NCBI GenBank assembly: GCA_037043015.1
Contig: CM073322.1
Location: 22,596,364-22,660,363 of the forward strand
Reading direction: 5' to 3'
DNA length: 64,000 nt
From: Bryum argenteum
Taxonomy: Eukaryota; Streptophyta; Bryopsida; Bryales; Bryaceae
Numbering within the stretch: the stretch's first letter is position 1; every line of letters starts with the position of its first letter. A program made the position numbers and the translations under genes. This document shows positions 12,313 to 25,886 of the stretch, one piece after another. Under the pieces are notes generated by a model. It was not told the DNA's origin and made no database searches. It was given only the letters and a program-made list of their open reading frames with translations.

Positions 12313-12472
12313 AAAGCCCTTTCCTTCATAGTTTCAACGATAAAGCCCTTTCCTTCATAGTTTCAACGATAAAGCCCTTTCCTTCATAGTTTCAACGATA
12401 AAGCTTAGAACACACTCTCATACCATGTAGAAACTATTTGGACTTAACCCTTGAAACTATGAAGGAAAGCCC
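12313..12472 (+). repeat. 29-bp direct repeats plus an inverted copy
   Basis: Three perfect 29-bp units (AAAGCCCTTTCCTTCATAGT... ) occupy 12313-12399. About 50 bp further on, 12450-12472 holds an inverted copy of the core (TTGAAACTATGAAGGAAAGCC), so a transcript could fold any of the three direct copies onto it. Confidence 0.85.
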
Positions 12473-13013
12473 AAACCATTGGAGTATTTAGAAAAGGTCA
12501 GTATTGAGAGAGTTTTCAATATAGCGTGTAACAGCGTTTTTTCTAAATTTTTTGATTCGGTGCTTGAGTGGCTAGTAAGTAGGAAATGGTAGCAAGAATT
12601 TGGTTGTATTGAAATTTTGTTTAGTGAAGTTCGTTGGCATTCCGTATTGCTTGGCCATCGATATCTGGCTATGTACATTAATTGTTTTTGGCCATATGAG
12701 GCGACATGTCTGGTTAGATAGAAATTGCTCTGGCGATTACCTACTCCTCAACATACTATTCCTAGCTACTAATTCAAAATTCAGATATGTGACTTGGCGA
12801 TTACAATTCAGAGCTTCAGACATTCCTCACAACATGACTACCACTCCAAAATGAACCAGTTGCTCCAAATGGTAACAAGCACCAGCAACCACCATCTGCT
12901 TTCGGCACTTTGCACTGCCTCAGAGCGCCTGAAGAGCCGCAAGTCAGCAGACGCCAACTCTACGACCCTTGTTCATTATAGACCCCGGAACCTGCACAGA
13001 AACAACATTCAAG

Positions 13014-14831
13014 TTAATTTGCCTTCCGCACATGAGTCTTCCACAAGTTGTATGCGGCATTATATGGGAATTTGGCAAGGCCATAGTGCTCTTGAGCATG
13101 CATGGCGACCGCGAGGGGCAGATGGATGCTCAACCGGTTTCGCAACTTATTCTTCATGAAAGAGAGAGTGTTGAAGGTCCTCTCGTCTTCAACGCTGCCT
13201 AATAGTGTGACGACAACCATCTCCACCACCTTTAAGTACTCGGAGAGCTTGTATCGTAGGAGGCCGAATGCTTCTAGGCGTCGCCAAGGGCGAGTCAATG
13301 GATTCAGAGGCAAGTCGCCATTCATTGCTCCTTGAGAATTTGCCTTCATCATCATAAACATTTGTGCCTGCTCGTCGAGCTTGTCAGCATACAAGATAGG
13401 CTCCATACTCTTCTGCGATTGATCATGAGTGACTTCGTCTCCCTCCTTCTGGCCCTTCTTCACTTGCCGTTTAGGGAATTTTATCGTATAAGCATACTGC
13501 TCTTTGATTATCTGCAAGTGTCGGGTAAAATCTGCCTCTGTTGTAGGAACTAGCAGATACTATAGATATATGAATCCGAATGCATCCATGACGGTGGATG
13601 CTAGAAAACGCTTCTGCAACTGTGTTATGAGCACCTCTGCTCCACCTGTAACATGGCCACTGAAGAATATTAGCACCTCTAAACTGATGTGTAAAAAAAC
13701 ACTAAAATTTTAAAAATTAGATCGGACAATGTAAGGTGGTGAATTTTACCTTTACACATGGCCCTCACATCATCACAAATGCTTGCATTCAGCTCCGTAG
13801 AGATGGGCGTTGAACTACCTCCGTTTGCATTGAGGGTCAGAGCTTGGATACTGTGATCACCTGGGGTAAAATACAGAGTCTCCCCAACTTGGTTTAAGTC
13901 GAGAGTTGCGGTCACCCAAGACGTGGGAATAGCATCATGTCGAATTTCATTGAGGGCATTCAAATCCCAGAACAAATCATGTTTATTTGCAGTGACCTCA
14001 TCCACGTACATAGCCTGGACCTCGGCAACAAAGGTTTGAATTGCAGCTACATAGTTGCAGAGAAAGACCTCCTTGCTTTGAGAGAACTTACAAACAGACA
14101 CACGATAAACAGACCTCCTTGCTTTGAGAAACGTGCATGAAAAACCCTAAACATTCCACGTAACATTCATGCAATTAAGAGCTTGCAAGAAACAACTTAC
14201 ACCTTGTAATTTGCCAAACCTAGAGCGCAATGTGAACCTCAAGGCTGTGGATTTTGAAAGACTGTTGCAGATTGCAGAATGTGGACCAGCTTCTAAATCA
14301 GACGGTGGATGCTCGCAATTGACTTCTCTGGAGTCTGAACTTCGTAGACGGTGTACATTATCGCCTCGCTCGGAAACCCTGAACACCCACAATCTCCTGC
14401 AGCACTCATCCGCCTTCAACCTCATGGTGCCCTTAGTTATCGACTCATCATTCCCCTTACATTTTGTACTCTTTAAAGCTGTAAACCTCCTCATCTTTGT
14501 TGCGAGTGGAGACATAAAGAACATTTCCATAGTGTACATCAAATTTGGCGAAAGAAAATATAATCTCAACAATGTATAATGCAGATTCTGGCAAATCCCT
14601 TATGTGAGGCGAGGGAAGTTGTGGCGCCAATTGAGCAATCATGGCAGAATACATAGTAACTTGAAAAATTGAGAGTGGCACCGATCTTCTCTTTTGACGG
14701 CCAAATGAGCACAGCCAAGCGATACCAGCGTCAGGGGTGGAGATTGCAAGAGATGACTCCAGGCGAAAGGATACCCAACGATACCCAACGTACTCAAATG
14801 ATGGCTTCTCAACGGTGGCGATTAGAGACAC
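13014..14831 (-). pseudogene. hAT-family transposase remnant
   Basis: On the minus strand the segment 13517-13014 encodes a C-terminal hAT dimerisation domain: an YLKVVEMVVVTLLGSVEDERTF-type core followed by SFMKNKLRNRL and HLPLAVAMHAQ. Upstream pieces in the same direction (13.5-14.1 kb and 14.15-14.83 kb) look like the rest of the transposase, including a segment resembling the VMDAFG...IYLQY region, but with an in-frame stop near 13560 and frame changes. I infer a degraded, non-functional hAT copy; it could instead be a domesticated gene with introns I did not resolve. No terminal repeats were identified. Confidence 0.65.
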
Positions 14832-15362
14832 CGAGGCACCCTACTGAATGGCTAGGGATCACTTTTTAGCCAAAAAGGCATGTCACTCATAATTATTTCG
14901 CTTTTAGGCAATTTTCCGCCGGTAAAAACATCATTGGCATGTAATTGAAAATAAAATGATTTCATGTGGAAATAGCGTATAGATTTAGGGGTGAAATTGG
15001 CACTTTTTCTAAGTTGGCCCTTAAAGGCTTTCGTTCTTTTTCTTTTCGGATTAAAATAAACTTCTGAAGCCTCCGAGTGTAGGATGTTGAAGGATTGATG
15101 GTAAAATGGTTTTGTTCCAAGGTTGGTGGTTATTGAAAATGTGGCAGCATAGACTTCAAGGATATCAACATGTGAAAATGGCAAAAAAACAATCTATGTT
15201 CTTTGATTTATTTTTCTTGAATCAATTATTCATATTAATCAATGGGTAAACTATCTAGTGGGAGGTAGGAAATGAGAATCACTAAATATAGCATTTCAAT
15301 TTTGCTCAAATATTTGTCATAGACTAAGTAGGACATGCAAGTTTACCACACTAATATTTGGA
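14832..15362. other. AT-rich spacer
   Basis: Low-complexity AT-rich sequence between the hAT remnant and the SINE. A 110-codon minus frame at 14852-15184 shows no recognisable motif. Confidence 0.35.
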
Positions 15363-15372
15363 TGTGATACAT

Positions 15373-16620
<1,248 letters not shown>

Positions 16621-16698
16621 TGTGATACATTTGGTCTTGCCCATAGAGGCAAGTATAGGAAAGGACAAGGCAAAAAACATGTAGACATTGTTAATACA

Positions 16699-17299
16699 TG
16701 TTGCGGACAGGAACTCCAAGGCAAGATCAAAGACAAGATTGAGGGGAGACTCCAAAAGGAGACCAAGATAAACTAGAAGTGAGGGGATTCCTCACACAAG
16801 ACTCAGAACGACACTCAAAGTAAGAGAACGCAGTAGTATTGATGACCCAAGAGTAGGTACAATCAGTGTTGAAGAGAGTGAAGAACGACGACCTTCAACT
16901 CTCTATATATACTAGGCTGAAGAAACTTCCGGAGTAAGGTCCCTGAAGCTCCCTATGGAACCTTCCGAGACTCGTGGGAGCTTCCGGAATCTAGGAAGGT
17001 CAAGCGGAACCTTCCGGAAGTTTATGGAACCTTCCGGAAACAATTGGATCCTATGGAACCTTCCGGAAGCTTGCAGAACCTTCCGAAACTACTAACTATC
17101 CTGGAAGCTTGTGGAAGCTTCCGGAAACTACTAGAGCTTTACGGAAGCTCGAGAAAGCTGAAAACTAGTGGAAGGTTCTAAACCTTCCTAAAACTTCAAC
17201 TCGCAAAATATACGGAATCTGAAATCTTTGAGTAAGTAGGGGCCGATCACGGTAAACTCATGGGGTGTGGATAATACCCAGTATGGCATATCCGCGACA
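16699..17299 (-). repeat. Left LTR (3' LTR of the element)
   Basis: The 601-bp LTR begins TGTTGCGGAC and ends CCGCGACA. It carries four perfect three-unit heat-shock elements of the GAAnnTTCnnGAA type between about 16925 and 17200 and the TATATATA box at about 16904-16912. Compared with the right LTR it lacks an internal duplication of about 115 bp and differs by many substitutions and single-base indels. Confidence 0.92.
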
Positions 17300-20200
17300 T
17301 CACCCCCTTCAAGCGAACGAGTTCCACGAGTTCCCACACGAACCAATAATAAAACATAAAACGAGAATGTTCACTTTAGTTTCACGTGGGTAAACAATAG
17401 GAGAAATATACGGGATACGAATACCGCGAAAATCGAATGTCGGCGGCGGCGGAAAAGTCGTGAGTTGTTTACGGATACTTGGTAGAATGCAGCAACAGAC
17501 CGCTATAAAACCATGTGGTTGGCGCGACTTGAGACATCGGCGAAAGGGCGCTATGGCCTTTACCAAATTTTCGCCAACGTGAGTTCAAGCGCTGCTCGCA
17601 GAAAAAGGGAAATAGACAAGCGCGTCGTCGCTTCATCGATACTCCCCCATCGTTTTGGTTCAAAGTCTTTGATCTGCACCGCACTAAGAAGAAACTTACG
17701 ACTTGGTGCGGTGGCGGTTCGAGATGCATTGAACCTAAACGCTTTTAGTTTTTCGAGGTATCGGCGATGAAAATCTTGAATTAACTCGGGAGAGTTCTTG
17801 AGGTTTGGCGCAGCTCACGAGTTCTTTCACGACGTCGTAGCCCCGCTTAATGCACAAGATATTCGAGTTGTCGACGGTGGATGCGAGAGTCTAGAACCTC
17901 CGAGACTTCAAATTCTTCATCGCCTTTCATCTCGATCGGTGGAGGAGGTTCTTGAATCCTCGCCTGTAACGTATATTCCTCATGCAGTTCGAGGAGAGAT
18001 CATGGAAAACTGGATGAATCTTCATAGAGGCCATAACTCCAACCGGTAAGCCACCTTGTTGATTTGTTTGACCACTGTGAATGGTCCAAGCGACGGTAGT
18101 CGAGTTTGTCGATGGCCGGCCGTGAGTCCTCAAATTTCGACGCAGATAGCCATACCTTTGTCACCAATAGAAATGGTGGATGTTCGCTACGAGGCGCATC
18201 GGCGTTTGTCTTGATCTTTCTTGAGGCGAGGAGGCTCTGCTTCATCTATTACGGATATCGCACAATCGAGTAGCGAGATCTATGGCGGTGGATTAAAAAA
18301 TGTTTAGATTGAATTGATCAATCACAGGATGATGATTTGTAGTTTGCGAAAGAAAGTGGGTCTGTAAGTAAACCCCGCAGCGTGTTGTTGTAAGCAAACT
18401 TCGGCGGCAACAACTCCACCCAATTGTCTTCTTTGGTAGTTGATGGTGCGCGCAATCTTCTTTCCAACACTTGATTGACGCGCTTCGGTTTGTCCGCCAA
18501 CCCCGAGGATGGTATCTTGAAGATAAACGTCTCCACGCCTGAATCTTGAACAAAGGTTTGCGGAAACTTGATGTGGTGCGTTCGCGATCGGAAATGATGT
18601 CGTTGGGGAGGCGTGGAGTCTGTAGGCATTGTCTACAAAGAGAGTCTTCTTGTTTCTTCTCCGGTAATCGTCTTGTGGCGGAATGAAGTGAGCCATCTTG
18701 GTCACCGGTCCACAACAACGAAGATGGAATCAAAGGTATTGGACATTGGAAGGTCATGATAAAGTCCATGGATGTGGATGTCCCGTGGGGTTTTACGGAA
18801 TCGGCAACGGTCAAGAAACCCGTCTGGCCGATGACGAGGATCTTGGATCTAGAAACGGATGTCACACGTTGTGACATAGTCCTTCACGGTTTTCGCATTT
18901 GAGGCACCAAAAAGTCTCGGATAACGATTCCCATGGTCTTGTTATAACCAAAGTGTCCTGCCGATGGAAAGTCGTGTCGAGACTAAAGACTTCGAGAGTC
19001 GGCGTGGGCCTTCGGGACATAGAGTACTCGAGATAATATAGTAGCCCATCTCAAACCTGGAATCTTGGATCTGCGTAATTTTGGGGAATTTCACGCGACG
19101 TGGAAGCCGTGAACTGGACGAGGTTGATTCGGGGATTCGAATCTATAACCTCTCGAATCGAGACTTGAAAGTCCCGACATGGAGATTCTTCAACATTGGA
19201 GACGCTAGGATTACTTCTTGACTTTCAAGACCAAAGGATCGGTTGTAAACTTACTCGGATATCTTCGAGAAAAGATGCATCCACCGAAATTGTGGTGCTT
19301 GGCGGTCTTAAATTTGAAGTTCTTTCGAGCTTGATGAGGGTAGTCCTCTGGTGGTCATTATCTTTGCGATCGCGCTTTCTTTAGCGCAAGGTATGTTCGC
19401 CTAGAAAGTGCATCGGAACGAATTTGTTGAGAGCCGGGGCGATGCGTGATTACAAAGTTGAATCGCGACAACGATATCTCCAACGGGCTTGTCGGCGATT
19501 CAAAGACTCGCGTGACATGAAATACTCAAGAGGTTCTTGTGATCGGTATGAATCGTGACGGGATCTCGAAGCGCCTTCAGGAAGTGACGCCATTCTTGGA
19601 AAGAGTCGACGATAGCTAAAAGCTTTTTGTCGTGAATCTCGTAATTGATTTCAAAGAAGAAGAAAATTTTCGCGAGTGGTGGACGCGACGGGATGGAGGC
19701 GTCCGTCGTCGTCGGATTGTGAAAGGACCGCTCGAGGCAAAATCGAAGCGTCCGTTTAAGGAAGAGCGAACTACGGAAATCGGATGTGTGAGAATAGGCG
19801 TAAATCGTAAACGCCTTCTTCAAAACCTCGAAAGCTTCGTCAACACGTAGTCCACTCGAGCTTGTCCCTGCAAGTCAATCGGGTCAACGGAGCGAAGAAT
19901 CTTAGAGTAATTTCGAATAAAGATTCGATAGAAGTTAAAAAACCAAGGAAACATTATGCGTCTCGAGCGGTAGTTGGTTTCCGCCAATTAACCACTGTTT
20001 GAATCTTCTTTGGGTCCATGGATAGACCCTCTCCTGAAATGATGTAGCCTAAGAATTCGACTTGAGGTTGGTGAAAGACGCACTTTTTTCCAACTTGGCG
20101 TATAAGCGGCGGTCACAGAGCTTCTTCAATACCAATCGGACATGGTTGGTGTGATCTTCTTCATTCTTGGAGAACACCCAATATGTCGTCAAGGTAGCAA

Positions 20201-21345
20201 ACAACAAAGTCGTCCAGGAACTCTCGGAACACGTCGTTCATTAAGTCTTTGGAAGATGGCGGTGTGCGTTGGTAAGACTAAAAGGCATAACATTGTATTC
20301 GAAATGTCCATACCGTTCGAATGCGCCTTTCCACTCGTCACCTTCTTTGATACGTCTTAGGTTATACGCTCCACGAAGATCGATCTTAGTGTAGATCTTT
20401 CTTGACCGAGTTGGTCAAGGAGTCCCGAGATAAGTGGCAATGGATCTGGATTCTTGATTGTAGCACTGTTCAGGCCGCGGTAGTCCACGCACATCCGAAG
20501 GGAACCGTCCTTCTTCTTGACGAATAGAATAGGAGCTCCGGCAGGTGATTTGGAGTGTCGGATGAAATTCTTCGCAAGATTTTCATCAAGGTATTCTCGT
20601 AATGCAGCAAGCTCGTTCTGCGAAAGACTGTAGATCGGACCAAATGGCGGTTGCGCTCTTTCTTGAAGTTCGATGCCACAATCATAGGGTCGGTGTTGAG
20701 GAAGTCTGTCAGCATTCTTCTTCTCGAACACGTCCGAAAACTCTTCATATTGTGCTGGTAGTTTAGCTAGTTTTTGAACAGGTTGTGATGACGGAATGCA
20801 TAAATTGCAAACATACTCCCGTCTTTAGCGTACTCTCATAAAGCTCTGGCACCGACCATCATTGAATTTTGACGCCGGATTTTGCGACTTGGTAAGAAGC
20901 GAGACTTCGTTATTTGAAGGCGTATACGGGCTAAAACGTCGTTACCTTACGTTTTTTCCAGTCTATATCCTGATTGACCATTTCTAACCAAGAAAGACCT
21001 AGGACAAGGGATTCGAGGAGAACTAATGATATCGAAAACAACAATACTTTTTAGTGACCGTCTAAGATAATATTCAAAGTTTTAGTTTCGTGGGTAACAT
21101 CTCCCGATACTGAACGGTCTCATCAAATAACCTCCATCACTACAGGATATTTCTTAGGAACTATAGGCGAGGTTATGACGTTTGACAAGGTCTCTATCAA
21201 TAAAACAAGCAGATCTTTCCGAATTTAAGAAAGCTTTGACTTTTATACTATGCGGATAAAAATCTATTATAAGCGGGATATTAAAACAACGAGAGGTTTG
21301 AAAGATAAGATAGGGCGCGATGACGTAGCAACATTTGTCGGCCAC
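17300..21345 (-). pseudogene. Chromovirus pol remnant (protease, RT, RNase H, integrase, chromodomain)
   Basis: Read on the minus strand, right to left. At about 21.35-21.15 kb is a protease-like segment, where the usual Asp-Ser-Gly active site reads Asn-Ser-Glu. At 20.73-19.98 kb is reverse transcriptase with [19 protein letters not shown], a YLDD catalytic box at 20196-20185, and VEFLGYIIS. At about 19.8-19.5 kb is RNase H (YEIHDKKLLAIVDSFQEWRH, TDHKNL). At about 18.99-18.85 kb is an integrase zinc-binding H2C2 segment, then the integrase core (18.7-18.3 kb). At 18.2-17.9 kb is a C-terminal segment (KVWLS, KLDYRRLD, IHPVFH). At about 17.93-17.77 kb is a chromodomain remnant (EEFEVSEVLDSR, QLEYLVH, then a stop where Trp is expected). 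Frameshifts are scattered throughout. Confidence 0.88.
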
Positions 21346-22345
21346 GGTCCCTCATGTGGGGGCCGTTGTCGTTTTCCGACGTGAACTCCTCCGTGGTTAT
21401 CTTTCGAAGCGCTCGAAATGTCCCGAACTTATGCGGTTTTGACCTCTCGAAGTTTTGTAGACGATTCCTCCAACCGTGTCCTTTTCTCCACAATACAAGA
21501 TAGGGTGTTCTCTGCGACGTCGTTTTTTCTTTCTTCGGACAACTTCTTAACCTTTGAAGTGTCGATTTGCATGGGTTCCATCGTTGAAGTGTGGGGAGGT
21601 GTCGGGCGAGATGGGGCGCGTCAGTCCGCTCGATACGATCCAAAGAAGCAATCGCCGCTCTTTCTGCACTGCCGAACAATCGGTTGTCGCAATGATCGAT
21701 TCTTGAGTAATAGCCTCCGATAGCGTGGTTGGGCAGGCGGTTCAGCAACAAGGTCTTGATATCGTCGCGAAGTCCCCATCGAAACATGGTGATGAGAGGC
21801 CATATCGTTCCAATCCGCGCTCAAGAAATTTGTTGAAACTCGCAACGTATCTTTGGTAGGCGAAACGTTGTTGTAGGGAACGGAGTTTTGCGATCGCTAC
21901 CAGTCTTCGATCTCTTTCTCCAAACGTTCTGCTTCGATTCTTCCAAAACCTGGTCGAACTGCACAAGATTGGAGAGTTTTTCCAAGAAATATGAGAATCA
22001 CAACAACGCGATTCCGGTGAAGCAGTCCCGATGAACCCGACTTGTATTTCTTCCGTTGAGTATCTTTGAGGTTGGAGACGAAAGACAAGTCGAATTTGAT
22101 TGACAAAATCTCGAAGGCAGTGCGATCGCCATCAAACTTGCAGCGAGCTTACTGCGAGGGCTCTTTTTAGGTCTTTGTAGATGTGGCGCTTGGTTTTGCG
22201 ACAGGGCGTGGACTTGAGTGAGAGCCGCTTGGTGTTGTTCCATGGCGTGCCGTATGTTGGCGTTCTCCTGCTTTGTAGTTGTCGTGTCGTAAGCGATCAT
22301 ATCGTGCGTCTCGAGATTTGATAAGTCACCCATCTTGGAATACAA
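21346..22345 (-). pseudogene. Chromovirus gag remnant
   Basis: On the minus strand between the 5' LTR and the protease. Short frames are broken by frameshifts. Recognisable gag-type pieces include a segment with FNKFLERG, then FRWGLRDDIKTLLLNRLP (about 21.79-21.74 kb), typical of the retrotransposon gag capsid region. A possible zinc-knuckle remnant lies around 21.5-21.6 kb. The N-terminal piece at 22345-21998 starts MYSKMGDL and is Gln/His-rich. No intact product is possible. Confidence 0.7.
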
Positions 22346-22972
22346 AAGCTTGAAGATTCACAAGTAGATGAAGTAACAAAGATTTCCGTTAAATGCTTCT
22401 AGGGATAATGACGGAAGAGGTGATCTCAAGAGGTTGAAATAGAATTCTTCACCTGCAGCCGGATGAGGGACGTCTCTAAGTTGATCTTTGATCTAAAGAA
22501 AAACGTCTTTCTAGAACAACGGGACTTGGTGATAAGGGAAGTCGGTTCAAGTCCACGCAAAAATTTTCATGAAAATTCTAAAACGAAACTTACATAGGAA
22601 ATACTAAACGTAGAATCTCTCGGACCAGAATGTAGTCGATCACTCTCTTCAAACTTGCGCGGACGGGGAACTCCAAGCAAGATCAAAGACAAGATTGAGG
22701 AGACTCCAAAGAGACCAAGATAAACTAGAAGTGAGGGATTCCTCACACAAGACTCGAAACGACTGCATGGGACAAAGAACTCCAAAGCAAAGATCAAAGA
22801 CAAGATTGAGGGAGACTCCAAAAGAGACCAAGATAAACTAGAAGTGAGGGGATTCCTCACACAAGACTCGAAACGACACTCAAAGTAAGAGAATGAGAGT
22901 AGTATTGATGACCCAAGAAAGAGTACAACTGTTGGTGTTGAAGAGAGTGAAGAACGACGACCTTCAACTCTC

Positions 22973-22980
22973 TATATATA
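22973..22980 (-). promoter_or_regulatory. TATA box of the chromovirus 5' LTR
   Basis: TATATATA followed by GAG on the minus strand, immediately downstream of the heat-shock-element array and upstream of the presumed RNA start. The same box is present in the left LTR at about 16904-16912. Confidence 0.65.
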
Positions 22981-22989
22981 CTAGGCTAG

Positions 22990-23275
22990 AAGAAACTTCC
23001 GAGTAAGGTCCTAAGTTCTCCTATGGAACCTTCCGGAGACTCGTGGGAGCTTCCGGAATCTAGGAAGGTCAAGCGGAACCTTCCGGAAGTTTATGGAACC
23101 TTCCGGAAACAATTGGATCCTTATGGAACCTTCCGGAAGCTTAGAGAACCTTCCGGAAACTACTAGAACTATCTGGAAGCTTGTGGAAGCTTCCGGAAAC
23201 TACTAGAGCTTTACGGAAGCTTGAGGAAGCTTTCGGAAACTAGTGGAAGGTTCTAGAACCTTCCGGAAAACTTGA
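22990..23275 (-). promoter_or_regulatory. Heat-shock-element array in LTR U3
   Basis: The segment contains six perfect HSEs with at least three alternating GAA/TTC units spaced by two bases: four GAAccTTCcgGAA types (near 23075, 23096, 23126, 23146), one GAAgcTTCcgGAA (near 23186) and one four-unit TTCtaGAAccTTCcgGAA (near 23251). Several near-matches fill the gaps. HSEs bind heat-shock transcription factors. The left LTR has four perfect ones. Heat induction of the element is inference. Confidence 0.75.
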
Positions 23276-23598
23276 ACTTGCAAAATATACGGAATCTAGG
23301 AAATCTTTGAGAAGTAGGGCTGATCACGGTAAACTCATGGGGTGTGGATAATACCCAGTATGGCATGTCCGTGACAATACATCGTGTGAGAAAGTTGATC
23401 TACAAACAATAACTCACAAGGAACATAATTGTATACATCATCTTAAACGTAGCATGTCAACAAAGTGTGGAATTCGTTGAGCCAGTAAAATTTTAGTGAT
23501 TTCTAGATACTTCAATTTTTTGAAAATACAATACATATGGAGAAGGTGCTTGTTGCTATTCTAGGTGAAATTCTTGAAATTCTTGAAAGAACACTTCA

Positions 23599-23795
23599 AG
23601 AAAAACAATCAAAACATGACTAAAATAGTTTAATATGACTTGTTTGTTATGAGTAAATTTGATCAAAGTTTGTGACTCATTTTACTTATTTCAGTCTACC
23701 TTAATTAAATAGAATTACTAAGAAATTTTGATAAAATTTAGTCCTAACAAACATGTCATATTGAACCATTTTAGTCATATTCCGAGTGTTTTCCT
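23599..23795 (+). mobile_element. Short foldback element (MITE-like)
   Basis: Two arms of at least 45 bp in inverted orientation, about 23616-23661 and 23734-23780 (core ATGACTAAAATAGTTTAATA in the left arm), with weaker similarity extending outward to about 23599 and 23795. The arms differ at a few positions and enclose about 70 bp of AT-rich sequence. No clear target duplication was found, so the transposon family is unknown. Confidence 0.55.
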
Positions 23796-25612
23796 AGTGG
23801 TAGAAAAACATGTCAGTTATCCTTCACACACTTGTAGTTACGAAGGAGTAACATTAGATTGCCCTAAACTAATTGGTTGATAGTTTACAACATATAAATT
23901 ATTACTATTGTTGTTGCACCTTTCATGAGTAAAATTTTAAAAACAAGTAAAAACTAATAATACATAGTGAAGAACAATAATCTCTATTGTACTATATATA
24001 ATACATGGTTGGTGAGTATTTTGATGGTACAATAATTTTAATACCCAACATATTTACAAGGAAATTAAGACGCATTTGTAATCTAGTGCAATAGGTTTTT
24101 GGATATGGAGAGAGGGATAGTTTCTGGAATTGGGTGAGGCAAGCGAGAGCGGCATCATGGCTATAGCCAACAAAAGTTAGATCATAGATGCAACCGGATT
24201 TGGATGTGTGAGAGAGACACGACTATCAATGTTTTAGAATAATACATCTACAAGATTGTGTTGGTGGATGGCAACATTCTGAAGGTGCAACCACATACAG
24301 GAAATGGGTGTAAAAACGACCAAAAGTTGACACATAAATGTCCGAATTGACAAGTGCTACTAGGAACACTTGTATTCTATCATCTTGAATATTGATAGGT
24401 GGTTTAGTCAACTCCTAATGAACAATTTATTTGCGTTTACAACGTGGAATGAGAAAGAATGTTTTCATTGAACATGGAATCCTTCTTCGTCAAATGAAAA
24501 GTACATTTATATAAAAGTTTGTGTACTTCGTGGGGAAAAAGAATTGTTCCATTGAGGGCACTAAAGTAAAGGCCATGAGTGTGCATGTGACTTTCATTAT
24601 TGCAAATGCTCTTCAAGCTTAGATTTAGCGTGGGAGCATCAACTTGTAGGTGTTTGTGGAAATGCGAGCTCATCTTCGGATTGGAAATTATCAATCTTTG
24701 ATTTTGGATTAAAGATTCTGTGTAATGTTTCCAGCCTCTCAATGGTCGTAAAAGCTGGACAAGCGAGTTGATCACCAAAAAGTGGCTGCGTTCATGATCA
24801 CTTTATCGGTATGTTCCGTTGTTTCAATCAATTTTGCAGGAGATGATTGAAGTTGTTTCAAAGGTGATGAGTATAGCGACGTGCAAGAGGTGCCTCATGT
24901 AGGTGATGCTGTCAAAGTTGCACTCTTGTTGAAGCCCGACTTGCAACTGTAGCATTAAACCCTAAAGCAACAACTTCGTTGTGCAAATGGTCACATGGCA
25001 TATAAATCTAGAGTGGGTTTGAGGATTGGGCTTGTTTATCCTATGGTATGGATATTTGAAATGACAACCAAAATAAGTAGATTGTATTAATAATGTGACC
25101 GAATCAATGCGCCTTAATTGAAAAGATAGATAACAGTATTTTGTCAAGTTCTTGTCAAAATAGACAAGTAGTTCCTTCTAGTGAACAACTATTAAGGTTC
25201 AACTTAAAGTCTAGCAATTTTAGGCTCTTAGTATAAATCCTATGCTGGAAGTAGCAAAAGTGAACCGGATGATATCCCGCCTATTATCATGCCAGCGAGC
25301 CAAAAAGTGGCATTTTCACAAACCAACCAATATTTTATCCAACACTATTTCAAGATTGTTATCAGTTTTTTATTTTTCTTATCATACATGTATCACATCC
25401 TCCACTTTCTTTTAGAGAACCAACTGGCCACCATTTCACTAAAGCCCGGTTCTCCCTGGGCATTGATAGAAAGTTTGAAGTTCATAACCAACCATAGAGA
25501 ACAATTGCACTTTATGATAAAAGCAACGGCGTGAGAGTGTCGGAAGAGTGACAGGGAATCACTCTTTCACCGAATAAACATCTATGCGGGCCCTAGATCC
25601 ACGACCGGTCCG
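23796..25612. other. AT-rich spacer
   Basis: No supported gene. Minus-strand frames at 24226-24411, 24437-24778 and 24962-25147 have no motif I recognise and no splice partners. The region near 25560-25612 is probably the promoter of the hydrolase gene that follows. Confidence 0.35.
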
Positions 25613-25886
25613 GTCCGGTCGTTGGCTCCCTCGTCCTTGACATCAACAACCCGACCATCGCCTTCATTTACGACCACAGCTTCGGTTCCATCACTCGTAA
25701 TTCGTGCTCCAGGTGGGTACATTCATTCTTGCACTGCCCTCAAGCTCGTCTTCTCCTTTCAATTGACTTATTTCATCAGGAAAACTCCCAACATTGGAAG
25801 TCAGGGGTAAAAGCTCCCGGAAAGATGGAATTGGCTACAAAAGGCTGCCCCCATCAAGGTTTCGAGAATCTGAAATTTCACCTCTG

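Larger units (their letters stand above)
16699..23376 (-). mobile_element. Degenerate Ty3/gypsy chromovirus (6.7 kb)
   Basis: Two LTRs (16699-17299 and about 22657-23376) enclose gag, protease, RT, RNase H, integrase and chromodomain remnants, all on the minus strand, so the 5' LTR is the right-hand one. The 5-bp duplication ATACA flanks the element (16694-16698 and 23377-23381). LTR tips are TGTTGCGGAC and GTCCGTGACA. A purine-rich tract AAGGGGGTGA (about 17300-17309 read on the minus strand) directly precedes the 3' LTR. A TGGTCCGAGAG stretch near 22620-22640, about 20 nt inside the 5' LTR, could be a diverged tRNA primer site. Many single-base indels disrupt all frames, so the copy is dead. 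The RT region and the chromodomain suggest a Tcn1-like chromovirus; that assignment is from memory. Confidence 0.93.
22657..23376 (-). repeat. Right LTR (5' LTR of the element)
   Basis: About 720 bp, ending GTCCGTGACA at 23376. It contains a tandem duplication absent from the left LTR: the stretch starting GAACTCCAAGCAAGATCAAA near 22669 recurs near 22780. In element orientation (minus strand) the order is LTR tip, heat-shock-element array (23275 to 22990), TATA box (22980-22973), then the presumed transcription start and the duplicated U5-side region. Confidence 0.9.

Noticed and set aside
24437-24778. 113-codon minus frame in AT-rich spacer
   Set aside because: No family resemblance and no supporting structure.
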